Notes: generated by a model from the letters alone, not told the origin. DNA of 39,455 bases from Acidobacteriota bacterium (GCA_022340665.1 JAJDNM010000096.1:1-39455), one strand, 5' to 3'. Counted from the stretch's first letter, positions 1-9,498 are shown. Translations and numbers: made by a program.

Positions 1-141
1 GAGATGGTGATTCCGGGAGACAACACGAACCTGGAGGTGGAGTTGATCACCCCGATCGCGATGGAGAAGGGCTTGCGCTTCGCCATTCGCGAGGGTGGCC
101 GCACCGTCGGTGCCGGCTCCATCACGGACATCCTGGAGTAG
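1..141 (+). CDS. tuf: Elongation factor Tu, C-terminal end (partial)
   Basis: This is the last 46 codons of EF-Tu, the GTPase that delivers aminoacyl-tRNA to the ribosome; the start lies outside the window. The reading frame ends in the typical domain III tail, with the segment [19 protein letters not shown] followed by a short end and a TAG stop. Only three bases separate the stop from the rpsJ start, the usual tuf-rpsJ order at the head of an S10 operon, so the two are almost certainly co-transcribed. The tuf end also supplies the GGAG ribosome-binding sequence for rpsJ. Confidence 0.96.
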   Translation, partial: EMVIPGDNTNLEVELITPIAMEKGLRFAIREGGRTVGAGSITDILE

Positions 142-144
142 ACG

Positions 145-465
<321 letters not shown>

Positions 466-469
466 TCCG

Positions 470-1096
470 ATGGTACGCGGCATACTCGGCAAGAAAGTCG
501 GCATGACCCAGATCTTCGATGATGCCGGCCGGGTTGTCCCGGTGACGGTAGTCGAGGCCGGGCCATGCGTGATCGTTCAGCGCAAGTCCGAAGATTCCGA
601 CGGCTACGAGGCGGTGCAGCTCGGGCTCGTGGAACGGAGTCCGCGGCGCGATGCGCCAAAGGCGATCGGCGGCCATTTCTCGGCGGCCGGTATTCCGCCG
701 ACGCGCTTCGTGGCCGAGGTTCCGGTCGACAGCGAGGACGAGGCGAAGCCCGGTGACTCCGTGCTGGCGGACATCTTCTCGGCCGACGAGAAGGTGCACG
801 TGGTCGGCAAGTCAAAGGGCCGCGGCTTCCAGGGTGTCATCAAGCGACACAACTTCGGCGGCGGCCGCGCCAGCCACGGCTCGATGTTTCACCGCGCGCC
901 GGGATCCATCGGTCGTTCGGCCTGGCCTTCCCGCGTCTTTCCGGGACAGGGGATGCCCGGACAGATGGGCAACAAGCGGGTCACGGTGAAGAACGCCAAG
1001 GTCGTGAAGGTGGACGCGGATCGGAATCTGCTCTTCCTCAAGGGCGGCGTCCCGGGTGCACGCAACAGCTATATCCGGATCGTCAAGGTGTCGTGA
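470..1096 (+). CDS. rplC: 50S ribosomal protein L3
   Basis: L3 is an early-assembly 23S rRNA-binding protein near the peptidyl-transferase centre. The product is 208 residues, normal length. It starts with [16 protein letters not shown], the usual L3 N-terminus, and contains the long central finger region with [14 protein letters not shown] and [14 protein letters not shown]. The open frame extends 12 codons upstream into rpsJ, but the ATG at 470 follows a GAGGTG ribosome-binding sequence and matches the family start, so I chose it. Confidence 0.98.
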   Translation: MVRGILGKKVGMTQIFDDAGRVVPVTVVEAGPCVIVQRKSEDSDGYEAVQLGLVERSPRRDAPKAIGGHFSAAGIPPTRFVAEVPVDSEDEAKPGDSVLADIFSADEKVHVVGKSKGRGFQGVIKRHNFGGGRASHGSMFHRAPGSIGRSAWPSRVFPGQGMPGQMGNKRVTVKNAKVVKVDADRNLLFLKGGVPGARNSYIRIVKVS

Positions 1097-1112
1097 GGGG
1101 ATGGGTGGTGTC

Positions 1113-1736
1113 ATGAAGATCGAAGTCAAGAACTGGGACAACAAGGTAACGGGAGAGATCGAACTCCCCGACGCCATCTTCGCCCGCGAGGTGAACCAGC
1201 ACCTGGTGTGGGAGGTCGTACGTGCGTACCTGGCGAGCCGCCGGCGCGGGACCCACAAGACCAAGGAGCGTTCCGACGTCAAGGGCACCCGCTCGAAGCC
1301 GTGGCGCCAGAAGCACACCGGACGTGCCCGAGCCGGTTCCCGCCAGTCGCCCCTGTGGCGTTCGGGCGGCACCGTACACGGGCCGCGGCCGCGATCCTAC
1401 GCACAGAAGGTGAACAAGAAGGCGCGCCGCGCCGCCCTGAGCGGTGTTCTGTCGCAACGTCTGGCCGAGGGCCGGTTGCTGGTGCTCGACTCGCTCGAGC
1501 TCGACGCACCGAAAACCAAGGACTTCCTCGGTCGCCTCGACAAGCTCGGCGTCAAGGGTGACAAGGTGCTGTTAGTGGATGGCCTGGAGAATCTCAACCT
1601 CCACCTCGCGAGCCGCAACCGGCCAGAGCTGAAGATGCTCGACGCCGGATCGCTCAACGCCTACGAGGTGCTCAACCACCGCTGGATCGTCGCCTCCCAG
1701 CCGTCGGTGCTTTCGCTCGCGGAGGTGCTGTCATGA
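1113..1736 (+). CDS. rplD: 50S ribosomal protein L4
   Basis: L4 lines the exit tunnel of the large subunit and, in some bacteria, represses its own operon. The 207-residue product contains the expected basic extended loop (KGTRSKPWRQKHTGRARAG and RSGGTVHGPRPRSY). I chose the ATG at 1113 (MKIEVKNWDNK); an in-frame ATG at 1101 would add MGGV and cannot be excluded. It lies between rplC and rplW and overlaps rplW by 4 bases (ATGA), indicating translational coupling. Confidence 0.97.
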   Translation: MKIEVKNWDNKVTGEIELPDAIFAREVNQHLVWEVVRAYLASRRRGTHKTKERSDVKGTRSKPWRQKHTGRARAGSRQSPLWRSGGTVHGPRPRSYAQKVNKKARRAALSGVLSQRLAEGRLLVLDSLELDAPKTKDFLGRLDKLGVKGDKVLLVDGLENLNLHLASRNRPELKMLDAGSLNAYEVLNHRWIVASQPSVLSLAEVLS

Positions 1737-2026
1737 AGCCTCGCCAGATCATTCTGCGGCCGATCATTACCGAGAAAACGACGCTCATGCAGGAGCGTGA
1801 GAACACCGTGTGCTTCGAGGTCGATCGCCGGGCCAACAAGATCCAGGTCCGAAATGCGGTCGAGGAGCTCTTTGACGTCAAGGTAACGGGCGTCCATATC
1901 GTCAATCGCAAGGGCAAACCGATCCTGCGCTACGGCCGCACTGTCAGCCACCGCGGGGCCAGCCGCAAGGCGTACGTAACACTGGCCGAAGGCTCGAAGA
2001 CGCTCGAGTTCTTCGAAGGTATCTGA
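1733..2026 (+). CDS. rplW: 50S ribosomal protein L23
   Basis: L23 sits at the tunnel exit and is the docking site for trigger factor and SRP. The product is 97 residues, normal length, with the hallmark start [15 protein letters not shown] and the central [20 protein letters not shown] segment. Its ATG overlaps the rplD stop (ATGA). Eleven bases, containing GAGGAG, separate it from rplB. Confidence 0.97.
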   Translation: MKPRQIILRPIITEKTTLMQERENTVCFEVDRRANKIQVRNAVEELFDVKVTGVHIVNRKGKPILRYGRTVSHRGASRKAYVTLAEGSKTLEFFEGI

Positions 2027-2036
2027 GGAGTCTGTC

Positions 2037-2861
2037 ATGGCGATCCGGTCATACAAACCGACATCTCCGGGACGACGATTCGTCACCACCTCCGATTTTC
2101 GGGAGATCACGACGAGCCGTCCCGAGAAGAAGCTGACCGAGGGCAAGAAGCGTTCCTCGGGCCGAAATGCCGAGGGTCACATCACTTCTCGGCACCGCGG
2201 CAGGGGTCACAAACGGCGCTACCGCATCATCGATTTCCGGCGTAACAAGTTTGATGTGCCGGCGCGAGTGGCGACGATCGAGTATGACCCAAACCGCTCT
2301 GCCAACATCGCTCTGCTCCACTACGCCGACGGCGAGAAGCGTTACATCCTCGCTCCGGTCGGCCTGAAGGTGAATGACACCGTTGTTGCCGGGCAGAAGG
2401 CGGATGTGCGGGTGGCGAACGCGATGCCGATCGGCAACATCCCGCTCGGCACCCTGGTCCACAACGTCGAGCTCAAGCCCGGCAAGGGTGGGCAGATGGT
2501 GCGCTCAGCCGGAACCTCGGCCCAGATTATGGCCAAGGAGGGGAAGTACACGACCCTTCGTATGCCTTCCGGAGAGATGCGCATGGTGTTGTCGTCGTGC
2601 ATGGCGACGATTGGTCAGGTCGGGAATCAGGATCACAGCAATCTCGCCCTCGGCAAGGCCGGCCGCTCTCGCTGGCTCGGGGTCAGACCGCAGACCCGGG
2701 GCACCGCAATGAACCCGGTCGACCATCCGCACGGCGGTGGCGAGGGACGCAACAAGGGCCGTCACCCGGTCTCTCCCTGGGGCTGGCCCACGAAGGGCGC
2801 CAAGACCCGCCGGCCCAAGGCGTCGGATCGGCTGATCGTAGCGCGGCGCAGGAAGAAGTAG
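2037..2861 (+). CDS. rplB: 50S ribosomal protein L2
   Basis: L2 is a core large-subunit protein needed for subunit association and peptidyl transfer. The 274-residue product has the full family length. Visible hallmarks are the [18 protein letters not shown] segment near residue 55-75 and the conserved C-terminal [13 protein letters not shown] region containing the invariant histidine, followed by [21 protein letters not shown] ribosome-binding sequence precedes the ATG. It is followed closely by rpsS. Confidence 0.98.
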   Translation: MAIRSYKPTSPGRRFVTTSDFREITTSRPEKKLTEGKKRSSGRNAEGHITSRHRGRGHKRRYRIIDFRRNKFDVPARVATIEYDPNRSANIALLHYADGEKRYILAPVGLKVNDTVVAGQKADVRVANAMPIGNIPLGTLVHNVELKPGKGGQMVRSAGTSAQIMAKEGKYTTLRMPSGEMRMVLSSCMATIGQVGNQDHSNLALGKAGRSRWLGVRPQTRGTAMNPVDHPHGGGEGRNKGRHPVSPWGWPTKGAKTRRPKASDRLIVARRRKK

Positions 2862-2873
2862 GGGGAGGAGATC

Positions 2874-3152
2874 ATGTCACGTTCAATCCGCAAAGGGCCG
2901 TTTGTCGACGAACATCTGGCGAAAAAGGTGGAGGCGGTGAGCGGTGCCGGCGACCGCCGGGTCATCAAGACCTGGTCCCGGCGCTCGACAGTCACCCCGC
3001 TGATGGTCGGTATGACGATTGCGGTGCACAACGGCCACAAGTTCGTGCCGGTGTTCATCACCGAGAACATGGTCGGGCACAAGCTAGGTGAGTTCGCGCC
3101 GACCCGGACTTTCCGGGGCCACTCGGGCACGCGGCGCGAGAAGGGCGTGTAG
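2874..3152 (+). CDS. rpsS: 30S ribosomal protein S19
   Basis: S19 binds the 16S rRNA head together with S13. The 92-residue product begins [18 protein letters not shown] and contains [20 protein letters not shown] and [14 protein letters not shown], all diagnostic for S19. It is at family length. A GGGGGAGGAG ribosome-binding region lies just upstream, in the gap after rplB. Confidence 0.98.
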   Translation: MSRSIRKGPFVDEHLAKKVEAVSGAGDRRVIKTWSRRSTVTPLMVGMTIAVHNGHKFVPVFITENMVGHKLGEFAPTRTFRGHSGTRREKGV

Positions 3153-3161
3153 CGAGGGGGC

Positions 3162-3506
3162 ATGATGGATTCACGAGCTCAACTGAGGTACTATCGTTCG
3201 TCGCCGCGAAAGGTGCGGCTGGTTGCGGACATGGTCCGTGGCCAGGCAGTTGAACCGGCCCTCACGTCGTTGCAACTGAGCCCCAAGTACGCGGCGAAGG
3301 ACGTCGCCAAGCTGGTCAAGTCGGCGCTCGCCAACCTCGAGCAGTCGCAGCCCAGCGTCGATGTCGATCAGGTCTTCATCAGCAAGATCACCGTTGACGG
3401 CGGTCCGAGCCTTCGGCGCGGCCGTCCGGCTTCGAAATGGGTGAGGATGCACAGAATCCTGAAGCGGATGTGCCACGTCACCGTCGAGCTCTCGGTGAAG
3501 GAATAG
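3162..3506 (+). CDS. rplV: 50S ribosomal protein L22
   Basis: L22 reaches into the exit tunnel through a beta-hairpin. The 114-residue product shows the standard core: RSSPRKVRLVADMVRGQ near the N-terminus, AAKDVAKLVKSALANLEQ centrally and RGRPASKWVRMHRILKR near the end. Two adjacent ATG codons (3162 and 3165) could start translation; GAGGGGG precedes them. The C-terminus ends shortly after the hairpin strand, without the long tail found in some groups. Confidence 0.97.
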   Translation: MMDSRAQLRYYRSSPRKVRLVADMVRGQAVEPALTSLQLSPKYAAKDVAKLVKSALANLEQSQPSVDVDQVFISKITVDGGPSLRRGRPASKWVRMHRILKRMCHVTVELSVKE

Positions 3507-3515
3507 GAGTCTAAC

Positions 3516-4169
3516 GTGGGCCAGAAAACGCATCCGTACGGCTTTCGCCTGGGCTACAACAACACGTGGCGGTCTCGCTGGTATGCGGACGGCAAGGATT
3601 ACGCGAACCTCCTCCACGAGGATCTCCAGCTCAGGCAGGAACTCCTCGCGAGGCTCGAGAACGCGGCCGTCAGTGCGGTTGACATCGAGCGGACCGCATC
3701 CAAGCTGCGTGTCAACATTCTCTCCGGTCGGCCGGGCATCATCATCGGACGGAAGGGTGCCGAGGTGGACAAACTGCGCGACGACCTCATGCGTCGCTAT
3801 GGGCAGGACATCCACATCAACATCCAGGAGATTCAGCGTCCCGAGATCGATGCTCATCTGATTGCCGCCAACGTGGCGCGCCAGCTGGAGCGCCGTATCG
3901 CCTTCCGCAGAGCGATGCGCCGCGCAATCGAGAATGCGCTCCGTTTCGGAGCCCAGGGGATCAAGATCCGCTGCGCCGGTCGCCTGAACGGCGCCGAGAT
4001 CGCCCGCGCCGAGTGGTACCAGCAGGGCCGTCTGCCGTTGCACACCCTGAAGGCCGATATCGACTACGGCTTCAAGACCTCCTACACCACGTATGGGGTG
4101 ATCGGGGTCAAGGTCTGGGTCTACCGGGGCGAGCGCCATCGGCAGCGCGCCATCCGGCCGCGTGTGTGA
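3516..4169 (+). CDS. rpsC: 30S ribosomal protein S3
   Basis: S3 is at the mRNA entry channel and has helicase-associated function. Translation starts at a GTG, preceded by AGGAG, giving [14 protein letters not shown], the classical S3 N-terminus. The KH domain is visible with the GxxG-type loop in [15 protein letters not shown] (about residues 70-85). The C-terminal S3 domain contains [20 protein letters not shown]. At 217 residues it is slightly short because the C-terminal tail is trimmed, which is common. Confidence 0.98.
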   Translation: MGQKTHPYGFRLGYNNTWRSRWYADGKDYANLLHEDLQLRQELLARLENAAVSAVDIERTASKLRVNILSGRPGIIIGRKGAEVDKLRDDLMRRYGQDIHINIQEIQRPEIDAHLIAANVARQLERRIAFRRAMRRAIENALRFGAQGIKIRCAGRLNGAEIARAEWYQQGRLPLHTLKADIDYGFKTSYTTYGVIGVKVWVYRGERHRQRAIRPRV

Positions 4170-4181
4170 AGGAGAACCGCC

Positions 4182-4598
4182 ATGTTGATGCCGAAGAAGG
4201 TCAAGTACAGAAAGCAGCAGCGGGGCAAAAACCGCGGCATCGCCGAGCGCGGATCAAAGGTTTCCTTCGGAGACTACGCGCTGCAGGCGGTTGAGCGTGG
4301 CTGGATCACCGCCCGCCAGATCGAGGCGGCACGAATCGCGATGACCCGTCACGTCAAACGCGGCGGCAAGATCTGGATTCGAGTTTTCCCCGACAAACCG
4401 GTGACCAAAAAACCGCTCGAAACCCGTATGGGTAAGGGCAAGGGCAACCCCGAGGAGTGGGTGGCGGTCGTCAAGCCTGCCCGCATCCTTTATGAGATGG
4501 AGGGCGTCAACGAGAACATCGCCCGCGAGGCGATGCGACTCGCGGCGCACAAGCTCCCCATCAAAACTCGATTCGTGAGCAGGAAAGATCAGCTATGA
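4182..4598 (+). CDS. rplP: 50S ribosomal protein L16
   Basis: L16 helps position tRNAs in the A site of the large subunit. The product is 138 residues and begins [19 protein letters not shown]. Further hallmarks are [34 protein letters not shown] and [19 protein letters not shown]-like sequence (here [10 protein letters not shown]). It has an AAGGAGA ribosome-binding sequence and overlaps rpmC by 4 bases. Confidence 0.98.
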   Translation: MLMPKKVKYRKQQRGKNRGIAERGSKVSFGDYALQAVERGWITARQIEAARIAMTRHVKRGGKIWIRVFPDKPVTKKPLETRMGKGKGNPEEWVAVVKPARILYEMEGVNENIAREAMRLAAHKLPIKTRFVSRKDQL

Positions 4599-4798
4599 AG
4601 GCCAAGGACATTCGCGAGCGGTCAGACGACGAGCTTCGGAAGACTCTGGGAGATCTCGAGGAGCAGCTCTTCAAGCTCCGGTTCCAGAAGTCGACCGGGC
4701 AGATCGAGAATCCCATCAAGATCCGCGAGGTTCGCAGGAACATCGCCCGGGTGCTGACGGTGATGAATGAGCGTCGGGTCGAGGAGAGTGCAGGATGA
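4595..4798 (+). CDS. rpmC: 50S ribosomal protein L29
   Basis: L29 is a small helical-hairpin protein at the tunnel exit near L23. The 67-residue product contains the family features: [18 protein letters not shown] at the start, [19 protein letters not shown] in the middle, and [14 protein letters not shown] near the end. The ATG overlaps the rplP stop, and its own stop overlaps the rpsQ start, so three genes are translationally linked in series. Confidence 0.97.
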   Translation: MKAKDIRERSDDELRKTLGDLEEQLFKLRFQKSTGQIENPIKIREVRRNIARVLTVMNERRVEESAG

Positions 4799-5061
4799 TG
4801 GATAGAGAGAATACCTCGCGCAAGACCACCAAGGTGGGCCTGGTGACTTCCTCGGCGGCCGACAAGTCGGTCGTGGTGAAGGTCGAGAACTTGGTCATGC
4901 ACCCGCTGTACCAGAAATTCGTTCGCACTTCCTCGAAGTTCATGGCGCACGACGAGGAGAACAACTGCAACGAGGGAGACCGCGTGTTGATCGAGGAGTG
5001 CCGACCGCTTTCGAAGAGAAAGAGGTGGCGCGTCCGCAAGGTCATCGAGCGCGCGAAGTAG
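4795..5061 (+). CDS. rpsQ: 30S ribosomal protein S17
   Basis: S17 is an OB-fold primary 16S rRNA-binding protein. The 88-residue product contains [39 protein letters not shown] and the [20 protein letters not shown] end, all typical. Two consecutive ATG codons exist; the first overlaps rpmC by 4 bases. It lies in the standard rpmC-rpsQ-rplN order. Confidence 0.97.
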   Translation: MMDRENTSRKTTKVGLVTSSAADKSVVVKVENLVMHPLYQKFVRTSSKFMAHDEENNCNEGDRVLIEECRPLSKRKRWRVRKVIERAK

Positions 5062-5074
5062 TCGGAGGGACGCC

Positions 5075-5446
5075 ATGATCCAGATGGGAACAATGCTCAG
5101 TGTCGCCGACAACTCCGGCGCCCGTCGCTTGCAGGCGATTCGGCAGCTCGGCGGTTCCTCGGCGCCCCGCTATGCGGGTCTCGGCGACATCGTCGTGTGC
5201 TCGGTCAAGGAGGCGACGCCGGAGTCGGAGATCAAGAAAGGCACCGTCGTCAAGGCAGTCGTGGTCCGCACGCGCTCTCGAGCGCGTCGGCGTGACGGCT
5301 CGTACATCACGTTCGACGAGAACGCAGCAGTGCTGGTCAACGCCGAGCGCGAGCCGGTCGGCACCCGCGTTTTTGGTCCGGTTGCCCGTGAACTCCGCGA
5401 GAAACGATTCATGAAGATCGTTTCATTGGCCCCAGAGGTTCTGTAG
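5075..5446 (+). CDS. rplN: 50S ribosomal protein L14
   Basis: L14 is a conserved large-subunit protein at the subunit interface. The product is 123 residues, the usual length. It starts [19 protein letters not shown] and carries [20 protein letters not shown] and [17 protein letters not shown], followed by [32 protein letters not shown] ribosome-binding region precedes the ATG. The gene is followed within 8 bases by rplX. Confidence 0.98.
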   Translation: MIQMGTMLSVADNSGARRLQAIRQLGGSSAPRYAGLGDIVVCSVKEATPESEIKKGTVVKAVVVRTRSRARRRDGSYITFDENAAVLVNAEREPVGTRVFGPVARELREKRFMKIVSLAPEVL

Positions 5447-5454
5447 GAGCAGTG

Positions 5455-5772
5455 ATGAAGATCAGAAAAGGTGACACCGTCGAAGTCATTTCCGGCAAGG
5501 ATGCCGGCAAGCAGGGCAGAGTCCTGGTTGTCGACCGGGACCGGGAACGGTTGGTGATCGAGGGCGTGAACATGATCAAGCGCCACACCCGACCCAACCC
5601 GCAGAAGAACGTGAAGGGCGGAGTCGTGGAACGGGAGGCACCGATCCACGCTTCCAATGTGATGGTGATCTCACCGGACAGCGGACAACGATCCCGGATC
5701 GGTATCCGGGTGCTCGACGACGGACGAAAGGTCCGCGTCGCCAAGGTCGACGGCGCGATTCTCGACCGTTAG
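5455..5772 (+). CDS. rplX: 50S ribosomal protein L24
   Basis: L24 initiates large-subunit assembly. The 105-residue product has an N-terminal KOW motif ([19 protein letters not shown]) followed by [13 protein letters not shown]-like sequence ([16 protein letters not shown]). I start at the ATG at 5455 (MKIRKGD); a GTG one codon earlier is also in frame. GGAG lies a few bases upstream. It fits the rplN-rplX-rplE order. Confidence 0.97.
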   Translation: MKIRKGDTVEVISGKDAGKQGRVLVVDRDRERLVIEGVNMIKRHTRPNPQKNVKGGVVEREAPIHASNVMVISPDSGQRSRIGIRVLDDGRKVRVAKVDGAILDR

Positions 5773-5780
5773 GAGGGACG

Positions 5781-6323
5781 ATGGCGCGCTTGCAGGAAAA
5801 GTATCGTGAGGAGGTCTTCCCGAAGCTCCAGAAGGAGTTCGAGTTGACCAACCCGATGCAGGTACCGAAGATCAGCAAGATCACCTGCAACATCGGGGTT
5901 GGCGAGGCGAGCCGAAACGCCAAGCTGCTCGAGGTGGCGATGGAGCAGTTGGCCAACATCACCGGCCAATTGCCCGAGGTTCGGAAAGCCCGGAAATCGA
6001 TTGCAGCCTTCAAGCTGCGTGAGGGCATGCCGGTCGGTGCGCGGGTGACTCTGCGTAGGGAGAGGATGTACGAATTTCTCGACCGCCTGATCTGCATCGG
6101 GCTGCCACGCGTTCGAGATTTTCGCGGCATCTCCCCCAACGCCTTTGACGGTCGCGGCAACTACACGCTCGGAATTCGCGACATTCTGGTCTTCCCAGAA
6201 GTGGACTACCAGAAGGTCGAAAGCACCATGGGAATGAACATCACCATCACAACCACGGCACCCACCGACGACCAGGCGCGTTCGCTCCTGGCTGAAATGG
6301 GCATGCCGTTCAAGAGTCGTTAG
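5781..6323 (+). CDS. rplE: 50S ribosomal protein L5
   Basis: L5 binds 5S rRNA in the central protuberance. The 180-residue product has normal length and the hallmark segments [38 protein letters not shown], and [20 protein letters not shown] with the usual conserved arginines and FPE motif ([10 protein letters not shown]). A GGAGGG sequence precedes the ATG. It is followed by a short zinc-type S14, as in most non-proteobacterial spc operons. Confidence 0.98.
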   Translation: MARLQEKYREEVFPKLQKEFELTNPMQVPKISKITCNIGVGEASRNAKLLEVAMEQLANITGQLPEVRKARKSIAAFKLREGMPVGARVTLRRERMYEFLDRLICIGLPRVRDFRGISPNAFDGRGNYTLGIRDILVFPEVDYQKVESTMGMNITITTTAPTDDQARSLLAEMGMPFKSR

Positions 6324-6331
6324 GAGGCACC

Positions 6332-6517
6332 GTGGCACGTAAGGCAATGATCGCGAAGAGCCTGAAGAAGCCGAAATTCAAGGTCCGTCAGCGCAACCGT
6401 TGTCGGGTCTGCGGCCGTCCGCGGGGCTATATGCGCAAGTTCCAGCTCTGCAGGGTGTGTTTTCGCAAGCTGGCCCTCGAAGGCTACCTGCCCGGGGTCA
6501 CCAAGGCGAGCTGGTAG
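6332..6517 (+). CDS. rpsN: 30S ribosomal protein S14, zinc-binding (type Z)
   Basis: This is the short 61-residue form of S14, a 16S rRNA-binding head protein. Four cysteines form the zinc ribbon: C24 and C27 (CRVC) and C40 and C43 (CRVC). The C-terminus [11 protein letters not shown] is diagnostic. Translation begins at GTG, with TAGGAGGCACC as the ribosome-binding region. The protein needs zinc, so it is the C+ form; no zinc-free paralogue is seen in the window. Confidence 0.97.
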   Translation: MARKAMIAKSLKKPKFKVRQRNRCRVCGRPRGYMRKFQLCRVCFRKLALEGYLPGVTKASW

Positions 6518-6528
6518 GAGGTTGAATC

Positions 6529-6927
6529 ATGGGTATGACTGATCCGATTTCTGACCTCCTGACCCGTATTCGGAACGCTACGACGGTGCGCCACGATCGC
6601 ACCGACGTGCCGGCTTCGAAGATGAAGCTCGAGTTGGCCAAGATCCTCAAACAGGAAGGATTCATCCGCACCTTCAAGGTGATCGAGGAGGGGCCGCAGG
6701 GGACGATTCGCATCTATCTCAAGTACGCCGATGACGGCGAGCCGGTGATCCATGGCCTGCAGCGGGTGTCTCGCCCCGGTTGCAGGATCTACCGCGGGGT
6801 GGATGAGCTGCCAAAGGTGCGAAATGGCCTCGGAGTCGCTGTGATCTCGACCAATCGGGGCATTCTCACCGACGAGCAGGCGCGTGGCATGCGCGTGGGT
6901 GGCGAAGTCCTGTGTGAGATCTGGTAG
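6529..6927 (+). CDS. rpsH: 30S ribosomal protein S8
   Basis: S8 is a primary 16S rRNA-binding protein and, in enterobacteria, a repressor of the spc operon. The product has 132 residues and starts MGMTDPISDLLTRIRNATTV. The C-terminal RNA-binding half contains GVAVISTNRGILTDEQAR and ends GGEVLCEIW, as expected. A GGAGG ribosome-binding sequence lies upstream. I did not find a recognisable S8-binding mRNA site. Confidence 0.97.
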   Translation: MGMTDPISDLLTRIRNATTVRHDRTDVPASKMKLELAKILKQEGFIRTFKVIEEGPQGTIRIYLKYADDGEPVIHGLQRVSRPGCRIYRGVDELPKVRNGLGVAVISTNRGILTDEQARGMRVGGEVLCEIW

Positions 6928-6936
6928 GGGGACGAA

Positions 6937-7482
6937 ATGTCACGCATAGGAAAACTGCCGATCCCGTTGCCGAAGGGGGTCGATGTCTCGATCTCCGGCG
7001 ACGTGGTCAACGTCAAGGGCCCGAAGGGCCAGCTGCAGGTGACCATTCTGCCGGGCATCACCGCGGCCGTCGAGGACGGGAACCTCAATATCAACCGTGC
7101 CGACGATGAGCCCCAGAGCCGGTCGTTCCACGGTCTGACTCGCGCCCTGCTGGCAAACGCCACAACCGGCGTTTCCGAGGGTTGGGAGAAGAAGTTGGAG
7201 ATCGTCGGCATCGGCTACCGGGCCGAGGGCAAGGGCAAGAGCGTGATCTTCAACCTCGGCTATTCGCATCCGATCGACTTTGCGGTGCCGGACGGCATCG
7301 AGATCGACGTCGATGCGAAGGCGAATACGGTGACCGTCAAAGGCATAGACCGCCAGAAGGTCGGCCAGATTGCGGCCGAGATTCGCGGCCTGCGGCCACC
7401 CGAGCCGTACAAAGGCAAGGGCATCCGCTACTTCGGCGAGCGTTTCCGGACCAAGGCCGGGAAGCAGGGAGTGACAGCATGA
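6937..7482 (+). CDS. rplF: 50S ribosomal protein L6
   Basis: L6 is built from two repeated domains and lies at the base of the stalk. The product is 181 residues with the start [19 protein letters not shown], the [20 protein letters not shown] segment joining the domains, and the C-terminal [16 protein letters not shown] motif that binds 23S rRNA. It overlaps rplR by 4 bases (ATGA). Confidence 0.98.
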   Translation: MSRIGKLPIPLPKGVDVSISGDVVNVKGPKGQLQVTILPGITAAVEDGNLNINRADDEPQSRSFHGLTRALLANATTGVSEGWEKKLEIVGIGYRAEGKGKSVIFNLGYSHPIDFAVPDGIEIDVDAKANTVTVKGIDRQKVGQIAAEIRGLRPPEPYKGKGIRYFGERFRTKAGKQGVTA

Positions 7483-7844
7483 GGGTTCAAGATCGTAAGC
7501 AGCGCCGCGAGAGGATTCGGCGGCGCTACCGGGGTGCTGTCCGCGGAACCGCGGATCGACCGCGCCTGTCTGTGTATCGGAGCCTGCGGCACGTTTACGC
7601 CCAGGTCATCGATGATGTTTCGGGCATCACGCTGGCGTCGGCGTCGACTCTCGAAAAAGAGGCCGCTGGAAGCCTCAAGACTACCGGCAATCGCGACGCC
7701 GGCACCATGCTCGGGAAGCTCATCGGCGAGCGTGCCAAGGAGCGTGGCGTGGAAACGGTCGTTTTCGACCGCGGCGGGTTCCCGTACCACGGTGTGATTC
7801 GCGCGATTGCAGACGGAGCCCGCGAAGCGGGCCTGAAGTTTTAG
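7479..7844 (+). CDS. rplR: 50S ribosomal protein L18
   Basis: L18 binds 5S rRNA next to L5. From the ATG that overlaps the rplF stop, the product is 121 residues, the normal length. It has the basic N-terminus ([19 protein letters not shown]), [20 protein letters not shown] and the closing [20 protein letters not shown] followed by AREAGLKF. The frame is open upstream inside rplF, but the coupled ATG gives the family-length product. Confidence 0.97.
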   Translation: MRVQDRKQRRERIRRRYRGAVRGTADRPRLSVYRSLRHVYAQVIDDVSGITLASASTLEKEAAGSLKTTGNRDAGTMLGKLIGERAKERGVETVVFDRGGFPYHGVIRAIADGAREAGLKF

Positions 7845-7855
7845 GGGTTGCTGAG

Positions 7856-8458
7856 ATGATGAACCGAGAGTCCGAGTTCGCCGAAACAGTCGTTCACATC
7901 AACCGTGTCGCAAAGGTCGTCAAGGGCGGCAAGAACTTCTCGTTCTCCGCCGTGGTCGTTGCGGGCGACGGTTCGGGCAAGGTCGGATACGGCACCGGCA
8001 AGGCGCGCGAGGTGCCGCCGGCAATCCAGAAGGCGAGCGAGCAGGCTCGTAAGGAGATGGTGAAGATCCCGCTGGTCAGCGGAACCGTGCCTCACCTGGT
8101 GTGGGGGCGGTGGGGCGCGACCCGGGTTCTGCTCCGTCCGGCTTCACCCGGTACGGGTGTCATCGCGGGCGGCGGCGTGCGTGCTGTGATGGAGTCGGCG
8201 GGGGTCGCCGACGTGCTGACGAAGATCGTTGGCAGCCGCAATCCATTCAACGTGGTTCGCGCCACCTTCGATGCCATCGACCGCCTGATGACCAGCGGAC
8301 AGGTCAATCGGTTGCGCGGCATTGACCTCGGCCCGGCGCCGGAAGAAGCGGAGACTCCAGCAGAGGTAGAGGCTGCGGATGTGGCTGAGGAAGGTGAGAA
8401 AACCGAGGTGGCCGAGGAGGCGATCGAGCCTGAGGTCGCCGAGGGAGATGACAGCTGA
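7856..8458 (+). CDS. rpsE: 30S ribosomal protein S5 with acidic C-terminal tail
   Basis: S5 lines the mRNA channel and affects decoding fidelity. The core is normal: double-stranded RNA-binding-like region [20 protein letters not shown], then [20 protein letters not shown] and the C-terminal domain with [20 protein letters not shown]. After about residue 162 ([12 protein letters not shown]) there is an extra tail of roughly 38 residues made almost only of Glu, Ala, Val and Asp. The tail is encoded in normal frame with similar codon use, so it is not a frameshift. The stop overlaps the rpmD start by one base (TGATG). The tail is acidic while the next gene encodes a strongly basic extension. 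Confidence 0.97.
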   Translation: MMNRESEFAETVVHINRVAKVVKGGKNFSFSAVVVAGDGSGKVGYGTGKAREVPPAIQKASEQARKEMVKIPLVSGTVPHLVWGRWGATRVLLRPASPGTGVIAGGGVRAVMESAGVADVLTKIVGSRNPFNVVRATFDAIDRLMTSGQVNRLRGIDLGPAPEEAETPAEVEAADVAEEGEKTEVAEEAIEPEVAEGDDS

Positions 8459-9045
8459 TGACTGCGGAAGAAAAGAAACAGAAGGCGGCCGACGAGAAAG
8501 AGGTCGCGGCCGAGAAGGCGCCGGCGAAGAAGGCTGCAGCGAAGAAGGCTGCGCCCAAGAAGTCGGCCGCAAAGAAAACGACGGCCAAGAAGCCGGCTGA
8601 GAAGAAAACCTCTGCCAAGAAGGCGGCGCCGAAGAAGGCAGCCGAAAGGAAGGCAACGGCCAAGAAATCGGCTGCCAAGAAGCCTGCGGCCAAGAAAGCC
8701 GCGCCGAAGAAGGCGGCAGAAGAAAAGAAGGCCGACACCAAGACGACCGCCGAGAAGAATGCAACGGCGCAGAAGCCGGCCGAAAGGAAGGCCGCGCCGA
8801 AGAAGGCTCCGGCCAAGGCCGAGACTTCCAGAGCGACCGCGAAGAAAGCCGAGGGTTCGGGCAAGATGCTCAAGATTACCCAGGTGCGCAGCCAGATCGG
8901 ATTCGCGCGAAAGCAGCGACTCGTGCTGTCCAGTCTCGGTCTGGGACGTATCGGCCGGTCGGTGACGCGCCGCGATCATCCGACGATCCGCGGCATGGTG
9001 TCCAAGGTCACCCACCTGGTTTCGGTAGAGGAAGTGGAGGGCTGA
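8458..9045 (+). CDS. rpmD: 50S ribosomal protein L30 with a long Lys/Ala-rich N-terminal extension
   Basis: The C-terminal 59 residues (MLKITQVRSQIGFARKQRL... to the end) are a complete, canonical L30, which binds 23S rRNA and is normally only about 60 residues. In front of it lies a 136-residue extension made of Lys, Ala, Pro, Thr and Glu in AAKKAAPKK-like units, resembling the C-terminal tail of histone H1 and bacterial H1-like proteins. The ATG at 8458 is coupled to rpsE by TGATG. An in-frame ATG at 8866, preceded by GAGGG about 10 bases upstream, would yield exactly ordinary L30, so dual initiation is possible. The extension has no stop and follows the same codon usage. Its function is unknown; nucleic-acid binding or ribosome packing are inferences. 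Confidence 0.93.
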   Translation: MTAEEKKQKAADEKEVAAEKAPAKKAAAKKAAPKKSAAKKTTAKKPAEKKTSAKKAAPKKAAERKATAKKSAAKKPAAKKAAPKKAAEEKKADTKTTAEKNATAQKPAERKAAPKKAPAKAETSRATAKKAEGSGKMLKITQVRSQIGFARKQRLVLSSLGLGRIGRSVTRRDHPTIRGMVSKVTHLVSVEEVEG

Positions 9046-9048
9046 ACC

Positions 9049-9498
9049 GTGGAACTTCATGATTTACATCCAGCGCCCGGGGCGAAGAAGGGACGCAAAC
9101 GAATCGGTCGCGGTCCGGGCTCCGGCACCGGAAAGACCGCCGGTAAAGGCCACAAGGGGCAGAAGTCGCGGAGCGGGTACTCGCGGCGCTACGGCTTCGA
9201 GGGTGGTCAAATGCCGCTCGTGCGCCGCATCCCGAAACGTGGTTTCTACAACGTTTTCAGGGTCGAATATCAGGTCGTAAACCTGCGGGATCTGGAAAGG
9301 GTCTTTGCGGACGGCGATACGGTTTCAGTCGAGACTCTGATCGAGAAAGGCCTTACGAAGCGCGGCAAGAAGCCAGTCAAGGTGCTCGGTGACGGGGAGC
9401 TCAAGAAGAAGCTGACTGTGCAGGCGCACAAGTTCTCGGCGGCGGCCAAGGAAGGCATCGAAAAAGCGGGCGGTAGCTGCGAGGTGGTGACGTCGTGA
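9049..9498 (+). CDS. rplO: 50S ribosomal protein L15
   Basis: L15 is a late-assembling large-subunit protein. The 149-residue product starts at GTG with [18 protein letters not shown] and has the Gly-rich basic region [19 protein letters not shown], then [17 protein letters not shown], all characteristic. Its end overlaps secY by four bases (GTGA). Placement between rpmD and secY is the standard spc order. Confidence 0.97.
   Translation: MELHDLHPAPGAKKGRKRIGRGPGSGTGKTAGKGHKGQKSRSGYSRRYGFEGGQMPLVRRIPKRGFYNVFRVEYQVVNLRDLERVFADGDTVSVETLIEKGLTKRGKKPVKVLGDGELKKKLTVQAHKFSAAAKEGIEKAGGSCEVVTS

Noticed and set aside
8458-8865. The Lys/Ala-rich stretch as a separate H1-like gene independent of L30
   Set aside because: There is no stop codon or new ribosome-binding site that would end it before L30; the frame runs straight into the L30 core, so a fusion is the simplest reading.
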